Under the pieces are notes generated by a model that was given only the letters and a program-made list of their open reading frames with translations, did no database searches and had not been told where the DNA came from. From Klebsiella sp. WP3-W18-ESBL-02 (lineage in GTDB: Bacteria; Pseudomonadota; Gammaproteobacteria; Enterobacterales; Enterobacteriaceae), in assembly GCF_014168815.1 (NCBI RefSeq), contig NZ_AP021972.1:2480001-2544000 (forward strand): a DNA stretch of 64,000 bases, read 5' to 3'. The first letter of the stretch is position 1. Each line of letters starts with the position of its first letter. The translations under genes were made by a program, and so were the position numbers. This document shows positions 25,295 through 33,732 of this stretch, one piece after another.

Positions 25295-25330
25295 GGGGCT
25301 GTAAAGCCTTTATAAAGGTAATACAGCCCC
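25295..25330. repeat. Stem-loop with nested palindrome in the head operon
   Basis: Arms GGGGCTGTA and TACAGCCCC (9 bp) enclose a region centred on the 12-base palindrome CCTTTATAAAGG. It lies in the 214-base gap between gpG and the protease, the largest gap in the late operon. No T-tract follows on either strand, so it may be an mRNA processing or attenuation site rather than a simple terminator. Confidence 0.7.
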
Positions 25331-25374
25331 TCAGCGGCTGGCAATGATAAATCACCCGCCTGTAGAGACAAAAC

Positions 25375-25833
25375 TCAGCGACGGGCCGCTGCTTCAAGAT
25401 GGCGGACAATCGTATCGAGGATGGGGACAACCACTTCAGGCTGCAGCTCACCGTCCCCTGTCAGCGGCAGGAACGGACGGGCCGGAAGTTCAACGGACTC
25501 ATTACGCCCCGTTTTACCACCGAACTGGTGAATCGGCCCATAAACGACATTAGTGCCAACCGCTGCCTGCCGGTCGTCATGGTCGGTTGATACCGACCCC
25601 ATCAGACGCCCGGTATCCTGCAGTGTTTGTCCGTCGCGCTCTTCTGCTGCCAGCGAGGGAGTCCACCCCGGACGCCCCTCATCGAGAAAGTTAAACTGCG
25701 TCTCCGCCAGCAGGGTTCCGGCGATTTTGCGCATCGCGGGTTCCAGGTCTGTGGCAGCCAGGTCCAGCGCACGGAGGCTCCGGCGCAGGGATTCATCGTT
25801 AATGGTGATATTGACCAGGTTATCGGAAGCCAT
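25375..25833 (-). CDS. Virion morphogenesis protein (Mu gpG family)
   Basis: 152 aa. Phage virion morphogenesis family (Mu gpG/P2 gpS), tail completion. Signature blocks: SLRALDLAATDLEPAMRKIA, then AETQFNFLDEGRPGW and the Pro-containing C-terminus ELPARPFLPLTGDGEL. It starts 2 bases after gpF ends and is the last gene before the stem-loop gap. Confidence 0.93.
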   Translation of the reverse strand: MASDNLVNITINDESLRRSLRALDLAATDLEPAMRKIAGTLLAETQFNFLDEGRPGWTPSLAAEERDGQTLQDTGRLMGSVSTDHDDRQAAVGTNVVYGPIHQFGGKTGRNESVELPARPFLPLTGDGELQPEVVVPILDTIVRHLEAAARR

Positions 25834-25835
25834 CG

Positions 25836-26657
25836 TTATCCTCTCAGTTCCTGCTGTGCCAGCGGCTGAAGCGTACCCTGATAGCGGGCAAGGTCGGGAC
25901 GGTATGCAGCCCCCGGCGCGTAAGACCAGCCGACGTCGGTGGCCACCTTCGTGGTACCGGTATTGAAGGTGGCGACGTTCTGCATCTCGCCTGTTTTCTC
26001 TGAGACCAGCTTCAGCTCCCAGCCCATGGCTGAGCCAGAATCTGACACCTTCAGGCCACGGGCACGCACATCCGCCGCGCTCAGGGCAATGACGCCACAG
26101 CGGCAGCGCCAGCCGTTCGGCGGGTAGAACGCCTGCCAGAACGGGTCATCATAGCGCAGCACCAGACCATGCAGCGCCAGATGGCTCTTGCGGGTATGGC
26201 TGTCGTTGATGCCGGTATACATCCAGTACGGCCTGTCGTCGACGTTCTCCATCTGCTCCGCCCAGCGACCGGCGCTGTAGAGTACGGACATATTGGTGCG
26301 AAAGATGGTGTCGAGCCGCCACGGGCTGCCCTGCTGGATGGTGACCGGCTCGCCCGTTACCGGGTCGGTGGTGTCACGTGGCCCCCACCATCCCTTGCGC
26401 TGCAGCTCCGGCTCCAGCTGCTGGCGGAACCAGCGGTCAGTCTTGCCCTCATCCAGTGCCTGCTGCAGGGCGCTCCTGATATCTTCCAGAATATCCAGCC
26501 GGGTCACTTTGGCGACGGTAAAGGCGCGGGCATGGGCATCCTGCCACATCTCCTCCCAGTCCCACGTGAAGCTATACCCTTTGGACTTCAGGTAGCTGAC
26601 AGCCCGTTTTGGGGGCAGCGTCATGCAGTACGCCAGTTCAGCCGTTGTCACGCTCAT
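25836..26657 (-). CDS. Head morphogenesis protein (Mu gpF family)
   Basis: 273 aa from the ATG at 26657, inside the end of the portal gene (20-base overlap). It belongs to the SPP1 gp7/Mu gpF minor head protein family, which attaches to the portal and may be injected. Blocks: MTLPPKRAVSYLKSKGYSF, HARAFTVAKVTRLDILEDIR, and the Cys/His-rich NGWRCRCGVIALS typical of the family's zinc-like site. The longer frame upstream lies within the portal gene. Confidence 0.93.
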   Translation of the reverse strand: MSVTTAELAYCMTLPPKRAVSYLKSKGYSFTWDWEEMWQDAHARAFTVAKVTRLDILEDIRSALQQALDEGKTDRWFRQQLEPELQRKGWWGPRDTTDPVTGEPVTIQQGSPWRLDTIFRTNMSVLYSAGRWAEQMENVDDRPYWMYTGINDSHTRKSHLALHGLVLRYDDPFWQAFYPPNGWRCRCGVIALSAADVRARGLKVSDSGSAMGWELKLVSEKTGEMQNVATFNTGTTKVATDVGWSYAPGAAYRPDLARYQGTLQPLAQQELRG

Positions 26658-28134
26658 GCAGACGCCCCCAGACAGTTGCAACAAACATGATACGGGCCAG
26701 CCGTTCCTGCAGGTCATCCGCATTCATCTGCGGGTACAGTTCAGCCAGCGCCCCCAGCAGCTCAGACGGGTTAACGCCGTCTTTCACCTGGTTAAAGAGC
26801 GGTTCCAGCACCGGCGCAAGTACGCCGTTTAAGGTGCCACCGTTCATCAGAATATCCAGCGCATCATCGAGATCCTGCTGGGCCTGAATATCGGCATCTA
26901 TGGCCTCGGCGAACGACAGCGGCAGCGTGTTCTTCTGGCGCTCTGACGGTGGTGTCTCGTCAATATCGCCGTCCTGCAACTGGTATTCACGCTTGAAGTA
27001 TTGCGGGGTGAAGACCACACCGGCGCGGCTGAGCTTCTCGTCGCGGGTTGCCTGAGTATCGTCGACCGTTCCCTGTTCCCACATCTTCCAGACGGGGCTG
27101 GCCACATCGCCAAAGTTCATTGATACCGCCATCCTGATGGCCTGATTCACCGAGCTTTCCACGATATCAGCGTCAGCGTCACGGATATCATCGGTGACCT
27201 CCAGTCCGGCCTGCGCGGAGGCGCGGTTACTGTTGGCCTCGGTGGTCTGGTTCTGCCCCAGCAGGGCGATGGAGATTTCACTGCGGGCAAGCGTAATCAG
27301 GTTCTGATAAATATCGCTGCTGTCGGCCTTGCCTGCGGCCTCCTTGATTTCAATGGAGGAATCGTCAGGAATGGCGGCCACCGCGTCTTCCACCATTGCC
27401 TCCATGGAGTCCAGCAGCAGGTCAATCTCACCCTGGGCTGTCCCGCGCGGATGCTTGCCGATGACCCACGGTGAACCGTATTTCTCGGCAAAACGCACCC
27501 AGAATTTCATGCCGCCTTTTTTGAATGTCACGGGCCAGAAGCACATTGACAGGTCAGGGAAGCCATACGGGTTGTCGTAGGTCGCGTCCTGACGCGGTAC
27601 CACGAACTTGTTCAGCGGTACCGGCTCGCCTTCCAGCCCGGCGTCTTTTGCCCGAAAACGCAGCAGGTTGTCATTGTCGAACTGGAACCACTCTGGCGGC
27701 TTACCCACGATATCGGCGATGCCCCAGGATTTAACAGAACGCCCCCACATGATCTCACAGGGCTGATACCCGTAGAGAACAGCGTCGGTCATCTCGCCGA
27801 TGATGCGGGACAAATCCAGATCGTCGAGCATATCCCGGATGAAGCTGAATACCCGCGCCGGGGCATGACCGCGCTCAAGACCACGCTCCAGCGACTTGAC
27901 CGCCGCCTTACGCCTGCGGATGCAGCCACCAACCAGCGGGTCGGTACGCAGTTCACGATAGATGCGGATATCCCGGCCCTGAGATTTCAGAATGGGGTCA
28001 GGGTTAGGCAGGTACATTCCCAGCCCGAAGAAGTCGATAGAGCGGCTGCGCGAGGCGATCTGCTCCGTCAGCGTTTTATTGGGTTCGGCAAAAGAGACAA
28101 ACTCATTGGGTGAAACCCAAAGTCCACGGGCCAT
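26638..28134 (-). CDS. Portal protein (DUF935, Mu gp29 family)
   Basis: 498 aa. Forms the dodecameric ring through which DNA enters and leaves the head. Family blocks: FFGLGMYLPNPDPILKSQGR, IYRELRTDPLVGGCIRRRKA and VIGKHPRGTAQ, and SIALLGQNQTTEA. Its start codon shares a base with the terminase stop. The gene order gp27-gp28-gp29-F-G is as in Mu. Confidence 0.95.
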   Translation of the reverse strand: MARGLWVSPNEFVSFAEPNKTLTEQIASRSRSIDFFGLGMYLPNPDPILKSQGRDIRIYRELRTDPLVGGCIRRRKAAVKSLERGLERGHAPARVFSFIRDMLDDLDLSRIIGEMTDAVLYGYQPCEIMWGRSVKSWGIADIVGKPPEWFQFDNDNLLRFRAKDAGLEGEPVPLNKFVVPRQDATYDNPYGFPDLSMCFWPVTFKKGGMKFWVRFAEKYGSPWVIGKHPRGTAQGEIDLLLDSMEAMVEDAVAAIPDDSSIEIKEAAGKADSSDIYQNLITLARSEISIALLGQNQTTEANSNRASAQAGLEVTDDIRDADADIVESSVNQAIRMAVSMNFGDVASPVWKMWEQGTVDDTQATRDEKLSRAGVVFTPQYFKREYQLQDGDIDETPPSERQKNTLPLSFAEAIDADIQAQQDLDDALDILMNGGTLNGVLAPVLEPLFNQVKDGVNPSELLGALAELYPQMNADDLQERLARIMFVATVWGRLHERDNG

Positions 28135-29657
28135 CAGTAATCCTCCAGCATACGGGCCGCCTGACGACGACGGCGTGAGCTTGCCTTCACCGGCCCTTTG
28201 TTAATTTCACGGCTGGCGAAGTACGCCAGCGCCAGCGCGATGGCTGAATCCCCGTGACGTTTGCCACTGTCAGACTTCGCTTTTGAGCGCTGTTCCGGCA
28301 CGCGGGGAACGCCGTTGACCACCTGAACGGCCCGCAAGTCGTCCAGCGTGTCTTCATCCTTCGGTAAATCCACCAGGTTGCCATCTTCCAGCGCAGCCTT
28401 GACTGGCGGCATATGCTCGCGATACCAGTTTTCAGTAGGCATAACCTGCTTAACCCGGCTGGAGCCGTAGCGCTGCATGGCGTATTCGGCGAGGTAAGAG
28501 CCGTTACCACGGGCATCGAGCGCCGCGCCCATCAGGTTTGGCAGGCCGTCCATCAGATACCACGCGATTTGCTCCTGCTGTTTGAACGGCACGTTGCGCA
28601 GCTCCAGCACGAACGGTACGCGGCGTACCAGGTTTTTCTCCTGCAGCAGGGGATAGTCCACTGACAGGTCACCGCTGCGGCCAAAGTCACGCCCCAAAAA
28701 CGAGCGGGCATCGGCGGGAAGCGCCTCCAGTAGTGGTTTCAGATTCTCATCTAGCCAGTCCTGCGTCTCGCTCCACCGAACGTCGTCGGGCTTCAGCTCA
28801 TAGCCCTCCGGGCAGGTCAGGCGCAACACCGGTGTGCCTGCCGACATACGGGACTCAATCAGGGCGCGGGATAGCCAGGCGCCGCCTCCGTTGGCCGGGA
28901 CACAGTCAAGCTCCTCGGATGCACCGGCACCGTAGAATTTGTATACCGATGCCATCCACGCCTGCTCGGACGCTTGCGACCATTCTTTCCCGGTACGCAG
29001 GCAGACGCGGTGGAACAGTCCCTCCGCCACGGCCTCCTGGAAAGTAATACGATGTACACTGCCCCCCTGACGTCCGGCCCGGATATCACCGATAAGCGTA
29101 TTGAACGGGTTATCATCACCGTCATGGGTGGAGATAACGCGGACTTTACCGCCCCAGATGAGCATCGCCAGTGCCGCCTTCAGCAGCTCGTCCAGCTGCT
29201 CGTGGAACGCCGCTTCGTCGATAACAATGATGCCCTGACGGCCACGCAGGTTAGACGGACGGCTTGAGAGCGCAACAACGCGGAAGCCCGAATCAGGGAA
29301 TTTGATGGTGTAGGTCTTGATGTGCTTGTCGTCTTCGTCCTCTTCCCAGAAACCCTCTTCGATTTCGCTGGCGGCATAGTTGAATGCCCGTGCCCACATC
29401 GCACACGCCTGGATATATTCGACGGTCATGTCCTGGTTATAGGCGATGTAATACACGTTCATCCCGCCCGCAGGTGCTGAAGAGGCTGCGGTCAGAACAT
29501 CATCGGACGCTTCAGCCCAGGTGATACCGGTACGGCGGCTCTTCTCAATCACCTTGAGCGGCGACGTATCAGCCACCCAGCGCTGCTGGTAAGGCATCAG
29601 AACGGCGGGGATATCCAGCGCCGAGGTATCAGGCAAAACGGGAGCAAGCTGGCTCAT
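28134..29657 (-). CDS. Terminase large subunit (Mu gp28 family)
   Basis: 507-aa packaging motor. The ATPase half carries a Walker A-like EKSRRTGITWAEA (residues 38-50) and Walker B IIVIDEAAFHEQ (about 143). The C-terminal nuclease half has FLGRDFGRSGDLSVDYPL with the first catalytic Asp. For a transposable phage this enzyme would package host-flanked DNA by the headful mechanism. It overlaps the small terminase gene by 4 bases. Confidence 0.95.
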   Translation of the reverse strand: MSQLAPVLPDTSALDIPAVLMPYQQRWVADTSPLKVIEKSRRTGITWAEASDDVLTAASSAPAGGMNVYYIAYNQDMTVEYIQACAMWARAFNYAASEIEEGFWEEDEDDKHIKTYTIKFPDSGFRVVALSSRPSNLRGRQGIIVIDEAAFHEQLDELLKAALAMLIWGGKVRVISTHDGDDNPFNTLIGDIRAGRQGGSVHRITFQEAVAEGLFHRVCLRTGKEWSQASEQAWMASVYKFYGAGASEELDCVPANGGGAWLSRALIESRMSAGTPVLRLTCPEGYELKPDDVRWSETQDWLDENLKPLLEALPADARSFLGRDFGRSGDLSVDYPLLQEKNLVRRVPFVLELRNVPFKQQEQIAWYLMDGLPNLMGAALDARGNGSYLAEYAMQRYGSSRVKQVMPTENWYREHMPPVKAALEDGNLVDLPKDEDTLDDLRAVQVVNGVPRVPEQRSKAKSDSGKRHGDSAIALALAYFASREINKGPVKASSRRRRQAARMLEDY

Positions 29658-30202
29658 GTGGCAATCCCCAGAATTTCACGGCGCAGCGCCTGTACCGCAT
29701 CGGTTGACAGACCACCCTTACGGGCAATCTTCTCGGCGTTGCTGGCCGCCTGCTGCGCTCTGGCCCGGACTTCGGACTGGAACTTCTTGAGGTTGACGGA
29801 CGCGCGGGACAGCGTGGCCACGTTCTTCGCCACCTTCGACAGCAGCGCCACGCGCTCTTTGGGGTCGACTTCGCCTTCTTCCGCTTCCTGCAGTTGGACG
29901 ATGCTCTCGAACAGCTCGGTCTGAATCAGGGCGATCACCGCCTCCGAACGCGCATCCTGATCGTCAGCAGCTCCCTCGGTCAGCATGCGGGCCGCTTCGG
30001 TAGCCGCACGGATGGCACCATAGCGGCGCTCAATCTTCTGGCCATAGCGATGGATAGCCGATTTGCTGATGACGTAACCCTGCTCACGCAGCAGGGACTC
30101 CAGCTCGTTATACCCACTGAAGCCGGATTCAGTCAGCGCCCGCTCAAGCCAGCGACGCACATCTTCCGGCAGCTTTTCTATCGTGCTGCGTCTGGCCATC
30201 AT
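29654..30202 (-). CDS. DUF3486 protein, putative small terminase (Mu gp27 family)
   Basis: 182 aa. The N-terminus has a helix-turn-helix-like block (IEKLPEDVRRWLERALTESG; YVISKSAIHRYGQKIE) expected for DNA recognition, followed by a long helical C-terminus. DUF3486 proteins precede the large terminase in Mu-like phages and are taken as the small subunit. Overlaps both neighbours by 4 bases. Confidence 0.88.
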   Translation of the reverse strand: MMARRSTIEKLPEDVRRWLERALTESGFSGYNELESLLREQGYVISKSAIHRYGQKIERRYGAIRAATEAARMLTEGAADDQDARSEAVIALIQTELFESIVQLQEAEEGEVDPKERVALLSKVAKNVATLSRASVNLKKFQSEVRARAQQAASNAEKIARKGGLSTDAVQALRREILGIAT

Positions 30203-30510
30203 TCACTCCAGTACTTTTCCGGGCGGGCGATGCCGGGGCCGCATTCCACGGTGTATTCCACCAGGTCGACGCCGAGGCGGGTCAGGTCGGCAAACCAGTC
30301 GCCGGAGGGTTTTTTCTCCAGATCAACCATCTTGCGGTCGGCCAGATAATCCAGCTCACGGCGCAGCTCCAGCGGCGTGGTGTCCGGGTAGATGGCGCGG
30401 GACACGTCCAGCAGCAGCGTCTCGCTGGCGGTGTACGGGCGGGTTTTGTTCAGAGCAACCAGCAGACTCCAGCGCAGGGATTCCCGGCGCACTCGGGCGA
30501 TATCAACCAT
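30199..30510 (-). CDS. Mu gp26-position phage protein, winged-helix type
   Basis: 103 aa from the ATG at 30510. The sequence SETLLLDVSRAIYPDTTPLE and ELDYLADRKMVDLEKK suggests a winged-helix fold; it fits the group annotated as VpaChn25_0724-family phage proteins. The role is unknown. It overlaps the upstream membrane protein by 8 bases and the gp27 gene by 4. Confidence 0.78.
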   Translation of the reverse strand: MVDIARVRRESLRWSLLVALNKTRPYTASETLLLDVSRAIYPDTTPLELRRELDYLADRKMVDLEKKPSGDWFADLTRLGVDLVEYTVECGPGIARPEKYWSE

Positions 30511-30835
30511 GGTGACCTCCTGTATGACGGTACTGCTGTACCACTTCCAGTTTGTTGTAGAGTGCGTCCAGCTTGGCCTCGATGACCGTCTGGCCACGGA
30601 TGTAATCCTCGCGGCGGACGTAGTTCAGCGGTAAATCCGCCTTAAACCGCATAAATTCTTTTTCCAGCTCGCCCCAGTTGGAGGCGGACTGTTGCAGCGA
30701 CTGCTCAAGGGAGGCGAACCGCGCCGCCTGACGCTCCTCCGCTTTACTGAACAGCCACTTGGCCATACCGCCGACAAAGCTCATGAAGGTGATGAGAAAG
30801 CCCACCACCGTCCAGAATTCAACCTGCAACGTCAT
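30503..30835 (-). CDS. DUF2730-like membrane protein (Mu gp25 position)
   Basis: 110 aa. One N-terminal membrane segment (FWTVVGFLITFMSFVGGMAK) followed by a coiled-coil region (AARFASLEQSLQQSASNWGE). Present in Mu-like late operons between the lysis and packaging genes; role unknown. The start overlaps the spanin stop codon (ATGA). Confidence 0.8.
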   Translation of the reverse strand: MTLQVEFWTVVGFLITFMSFVGGMAKWLFSKAEERQAARFASLEQSLQQSASNWGELEKEFMRFKADLPLNYVRREDYIRGQTVIEAKLDALYNKLEVVQQYRHTGGHHG

Positions 30836-31482
30836 TTCTGTAATCCTTCCCGTTCGTCCAGCAGCTGGTTTATCTGGCTGCGCCAGATGCGGCACTGCTT
30901 CGCGTTGTCGATGATGTTGGCGAGGACGTCACGCTGGGAGACGCCTGAGTCGCGTAGCCAGGCGTCAGCGGCTTCAGGTTGCCCGGACGCTGCGCGAGTG
31001 CCGGTGCCAGCGGCGGCAGTTGTGTCTGAATGACCGGTGTCGACGGATGCGTTGTCATATCCGAGCGCGGTGTTGTACTGGCGCACGAAACCGCGAGTAA
31101 ACACGCACTCAATGGGATGGCTCTTACCTTTTTCATCAATCCAGCGCTGTGTGACATCGTTAATTTGCCCCTGTAGTTGTTTTTTCTGGCTCTCAAGCTG
31201 AGCAATCTGCTCAAGGTAACTGGCTTCGGCCTGATGGCCTGCGGCAACCTGCTCCTGATACCGCTTTGCCCAGGCCCGCAGCGCTGCGTTCTCAAGCGTG
31301 GTCTGTTCGGTTTTGTAGGTATCAAACGCTGACTGCAGCCGACTGAGCGCTGCGTCACCGTCACGTTTTGCGTCCTCAGAACCGTCGTGATAGCCCCAGC
31401 GGTTCAGCCCATAAAGAGCAGCCACCAGAACAATCGCCAGCACCATGCCGCGCCACGGCAATCTTTTAACCAGGTTCCACAC
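30832..31482 (-). CDS. Inner-membrane spanin (Rz-like)
   Basis: 216 aa from a GTG at 31482, preceded by GGGAGG at good distance; the frame open further upstream lies inside the transglycosylase gene. One membrane segment (GMVLAIVLVAALYGLNRWGY) is followed by a long periplasmic coiled coil (residues 40-130). Known role: together with the outer-membrane partner it fuses the two membranes in the last lysis step. It contains the Rz1-like gene in another frame. Confidence 0.85.
   Translation of the reverse strand: MWNLVKRLPWRGMVLAIVLVAALYGLNRWGYHDGSEDAKRDGDAALSRLQSAFDTYKTEQTTLENAALRAWAKRYQEQVAAGHQAEASYLEQIAQLESQKKQLQGQINDVTQRWIDEKGKSHPIECVFTRGFVRQYNTALGYDNASVDTGHSDTTAAAGTGTRAASGQPEAADAWLRDSGVSQRDVLANIIDNAKQCRIWRSQINQLLDEREGLQK
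30870..31136 (-). CDS. Outer-membrane spanin lipoprotein (Rz1-like), nested in the Rz-like gene
   Basis: 88 aa, entirely inside the i-spanin gene in a different frame. It starts MKKVRAIPLSACLLAVSC, a lipoprotein signal with the lipobox Cys at residue 18 (AVSC; Ala at -3 is not the commonest residue). The mature part is Pro-rich (QLPPLAPALAQRPGNLKPLT), as expected for Rz1. The nested arrangement is the lambda type. Confidence 0.82.
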   Translation of the reverse strand: MKKVRAIPLSACLLAVSCASTTPRSDMTTHPSTPVIQTQLPPLAPALAQRPGNLKPLTPGYATQASPSVTSSPTSSTTRSSAASGAAR

Positions 31483-32200
31483 AGCTGCTGCCTCCCCATG
31501 TGAGATAGCGCGGAGCCAGCTCCCGCAGGATGCGCTGCGGATAGTGGCGGTTCTCCCGCCAGTTGGCGGCGCTACGTCCGGCATTCACCGTGGCGACATG
31601 GCCAAACCAGCGGGCACTGTCCAGCCCTTTCTGTGAGGCCAGCCGTTTGTCCCGCTGTACCCAGCCCAGACCGCCGTTATAGCCCGACAGCGTCATGGCC
31701 ATACGCTCACAGTTGCTGGCGGCGCTGACGCGCTGCCACAGCCAGCGGTCATAGCTGACCAGCGCCCGGATGGCCCATGCCGGATTAAACGGCTCATGGC
31801 TGTTCAGCCCCGGCATCAGCTGACTTATCCAGTCAGCGGTGGCGGGCATAAACTGCGCCAGCCCCTGAGCGCCAACCGGCGAGACCGCATCAGGTCGCCA
31901 GCCGCTTTCCTGATGCAGCTGCGCGGCGAAATCGGCCACCGGCGCAGACAGTCCCCATTCAAGCCGGGCATTACGGATCACATCGTCGCGATACTGCAGA
32001 GCGGCCTGTGGCGGCTGGGCTGCGCGGGCCTGACTGAAGAAACCGCCACACCAGAGCAGCCAGGCAATCACCAGGTTGCCAGCGAGCTGCCACCAGAAGC
32101 TGTATTTATCGTTGCGTGGCTCGCCATGCTTGATGGCGGTTACGCCCAGACCAAAGGCGAGCAGGATGATGAGGGTGATTTGAGGCCAGTTCATGGTCAC
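31466..32200 (-). CDS. Lytic transglycosylase with N-terminal membrane domain
   Basis: 244 aa. Residues 1-60 have two membrane segments (ITLIILLAFGLGVTAIKHGE; WWQLAGNLVIAWLLWCGGFF) resembling stand-alone DUF2644 holin-like phage proteins. Residues 80-240 are a soluble lytic transglycosylase domain with the catalytic Glu in AAQLHQESGWRPDAVSPVGA, then QGLAQFMPATA and SGYNGGLGWV. It is the endolysin of this phage. It would work as a membrane-anchored (signal-anchor-release-like) enzyme exported through its own N-terminus. It overlaps the holin gene by 4 bases and the spanin gene by 17. Confidence 0.88.
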   Translation of the reverse strand: MTMNWPQITLIILLAFGLGVTAIKHGEPRNDKYSFWWQLAGNLVIAWLLWCGGFFSQARAAQPPQAALQYRDDVIRNARLEWGLSAPVADFAAQLHQESGWRPDAVSPVGAQGLAQFMPATADWISQLMPGLNSHEPFNPAWAIRALVSYDRWLWQRVSAASNCERMAMTLSGYNGGLGWVQRDKRLASQKGLDSARWFGHVATVNAGRSAANWRENRHYPQRILRELAPRYLTWGGSSCVEPG

Positions 32201-32547
32201 AGCCCCGTAGCCACGGCCAGACAGACCGCTGCAACAATCAACGCACGGCGGATTAGCGCAGCGGAAAAGACCAGGTGAAGGCCAGTCTGGACGGGGAAGC
32301 GACCATCAGCCATCAGCCTGTCATCGTGCTTCAGGTACTGACCGGGGCGGGATTTGGGGAAAAGCGAACGGTCAAGCCAGTAGCCCAGCACAGCCGCCAG
32401 CGTGATGAGCGACAGCTTGTAGACAACCACCGGCAACTGCTGGGGCGATACCAGACCGATGGTGCCGAGTAACAGCACAGAGGTCAGCAGCCAGCCGCTG
32501 AGACGGGGCTTTTTAACAGGGGGAATGAATTTTTTCAGGTTTTTCAT
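32197..32547 (-). CDS. Putative holin
   Basis: 116 aa, with hydrophobic segments at about residues 18-35, 40-58 and 90-115 (LITLAAVLGYWLDRSLFP in the middle). The GYWLDRSLFPKSRPGQYL block matches the putative phage holin 8 family. It would form the inner-membrane hole that times lysis. It is the first gene of the leftward late transcript, followed by the transglycosylase and spanins. Confidence 0.82.
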   Translation of the reverse strand: MKNLKKFIPPVKKPRLSGWLLTSVLLLGTIGLVSPQQLPVVVYKLSLITLAAVLGYWLDRSLFPKSRPGQYLKHDDRLMADGRFPVQTGLHLVFSAALIRRALIVAAVCLAVATGL

Positions 32548-32678
32548 GAGTGTCTCCTTGTTGTGTGGGAGACAGCATCACAAATGTGGCGGGATACGGA
32601 TTTTAAAGCGCGTTATAAGTGTTCGCAGAGGGAAGCGGCCAGAATGGTGGCACACAAAACACAGGGGAGGCAAGCACG

Positions 32679-33002
32679 ATGACTGAACCGAAACAGCCCG
32701 GTTTTAAAAAAGGGTTCCTCTTTGGGATCAGAACCGGAGAGAAAAATAAAACTTACACGCTAAGCGTGGATGCATGTTGCCCAACCGAAGCGATTGCAGA
32801 ACTGAAAAACGCGCTGGTTGCACTTGAAGAGAGAAGAAGTCATTTCGCCAGCGGAGAAAACAACGTCATGATGATTGGCAATGTGGCGGCGACATCACGA
32901 TTTAAAGCCGCACCTAATCCTGCTACTCAGTTATCCTGCGACCAACGAATACTGGAAGCGGAATCAGCAGTTCCCAGAACGGTTCTTCCTCACCAGTCTT
33001 AA
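32679..33002 (+). CDS. Hypothetical prophage protein
   Basis: 107 aa from the ATG at 32679, preceded by GGGGAGG. The frame is open 20 codons further up but lacks a better start there. Not recognised. Polar, no membrane segment, with a helical VDACCPTEAIAELKNALVAL stretch. Its 3' end overlaps the convergent gene 32923-33489 by 80 bases, so one of the two ends may be altered. The 130 bases upstream, shared with the divergent late operon, should hold both promoters. Confidence 0.55.
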   Translation: MTEPKQPGFKKGFLFGIRTGEKNKTYTLSVDACCPTEAIAELKNALVALEERRSHFASGENNVMMIGNVAATSRFKAAPNPATQLSCDQRILEAESAVPRTVLPHQS

Positions 33003-33489
33003 CCGGAGCCGCTTCTCCCGACCAGTAAAGCCAGGCCCGGTGATACAGTTCCAGCACCGGGCAATCACTGTTCAATAACCTCATATCTCCGCGATGCACC
33101 GGCTCATCTGTGATGACTTCATATATCGGTGCCGTTCTGATTTCCTCTTCGCCTCTCTCATCGGCCAGTAATCCCTGGAACTTCCTGACTTCACTCAGAT
33201 GCTGACAGGCAAACAGTGACTGGTAGCGGGAGGGTTTGTCAGGAAAATGGCTACGGCGAACTAACTCAAACACCAGACCGATCAGCAGACTTCTGCTGAC
33301 TCCGCTGTCATCTTCCATTTTAGGGCCGGGGTTATAGAGATAGTGATGACCGTGCTTGGAAAGACCATCGGGATACATCTGATGCAGGAAGGCGGCTAAC
33401 TCAGGCGCTTCAGGTTCGTATTTTCCGGTAATTACATGACAAGGCGAAGGCAGACGATTAGCGGAATCAAGTGTGTAATACGTTCCCAT
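32923..33489 (-). CDS. DUF2441-like prophage protein
   Basis: 188 aa. The segment FPDKPSRYQSLFACQHLSEV fits the PSR-x-QS-x-FA core of DUF2441 proteins, a group with an ADP-ribosyltransferase-like look. The N-terminal YYTLDSANRL fits too. No biochemical role is established. It lies between the late operon and the dam gene, in the accessory zone of the prophage, and is transcribed leftward. Family assignment is from memory and only moderately sure. Confidence 0.6.
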   Translation of the reverse strand: MGTYYTLDSANRLPSPCHVITGKYEPEAPELAAFLHQMYPDGLSKHGHHYLYNPGPKMEDDSGVSRSLLIGLVFELVRRSHFPDKPSRYQSLFACQHLSEVRKFQGLLADERGEEEIRTAPIYEVITDEPVHRGDMRLLNSDCPVLELYHRAWLYWSGEAAPVKTGEEEPFWELLIPLPVFVGRRITE

Positions 33490-33597
33490 TCAGAAAACAA
33501 TCCTTATCGAACAAACACTGCACGTAGGTAAGACATCCAGTAAATCGCGTTAATAGAAATCAGGTATCCCGAAACTTCACTCTGACAGTGAAAGAAC

Positions 33598-33629
33598 GAC
33601 CAGCCCGGTGCTCGAACACCGGGCTGGTC
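33598..33629. repeat. 13-bp perfect stem-loop in the intergenic region before dam
   Basis: Arms GACCAGCCCGGTG and CACCGGGCTGGTC with a 6-base loop (CTCGAA). It lacks a T-tract on the plus strand. Together with a 12-base palindrome GTCTCGCGAGAC at 33674-33685 it occupies the 243-base gap between the DUF2441-like gene and dam. Possible terminator for the leftward side or a control element of dam. Confidence 0.7.
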
Positions 33630-33732
33630 ATCAACCCACAGGTATGCACTGTGAGCCGACCAGGGTTCAGTCAGTCTCGCGAGACCAGACTAGCCTGCCA
33701 TATTTTCACTGATTGCAAAAGGCTTACGGATA

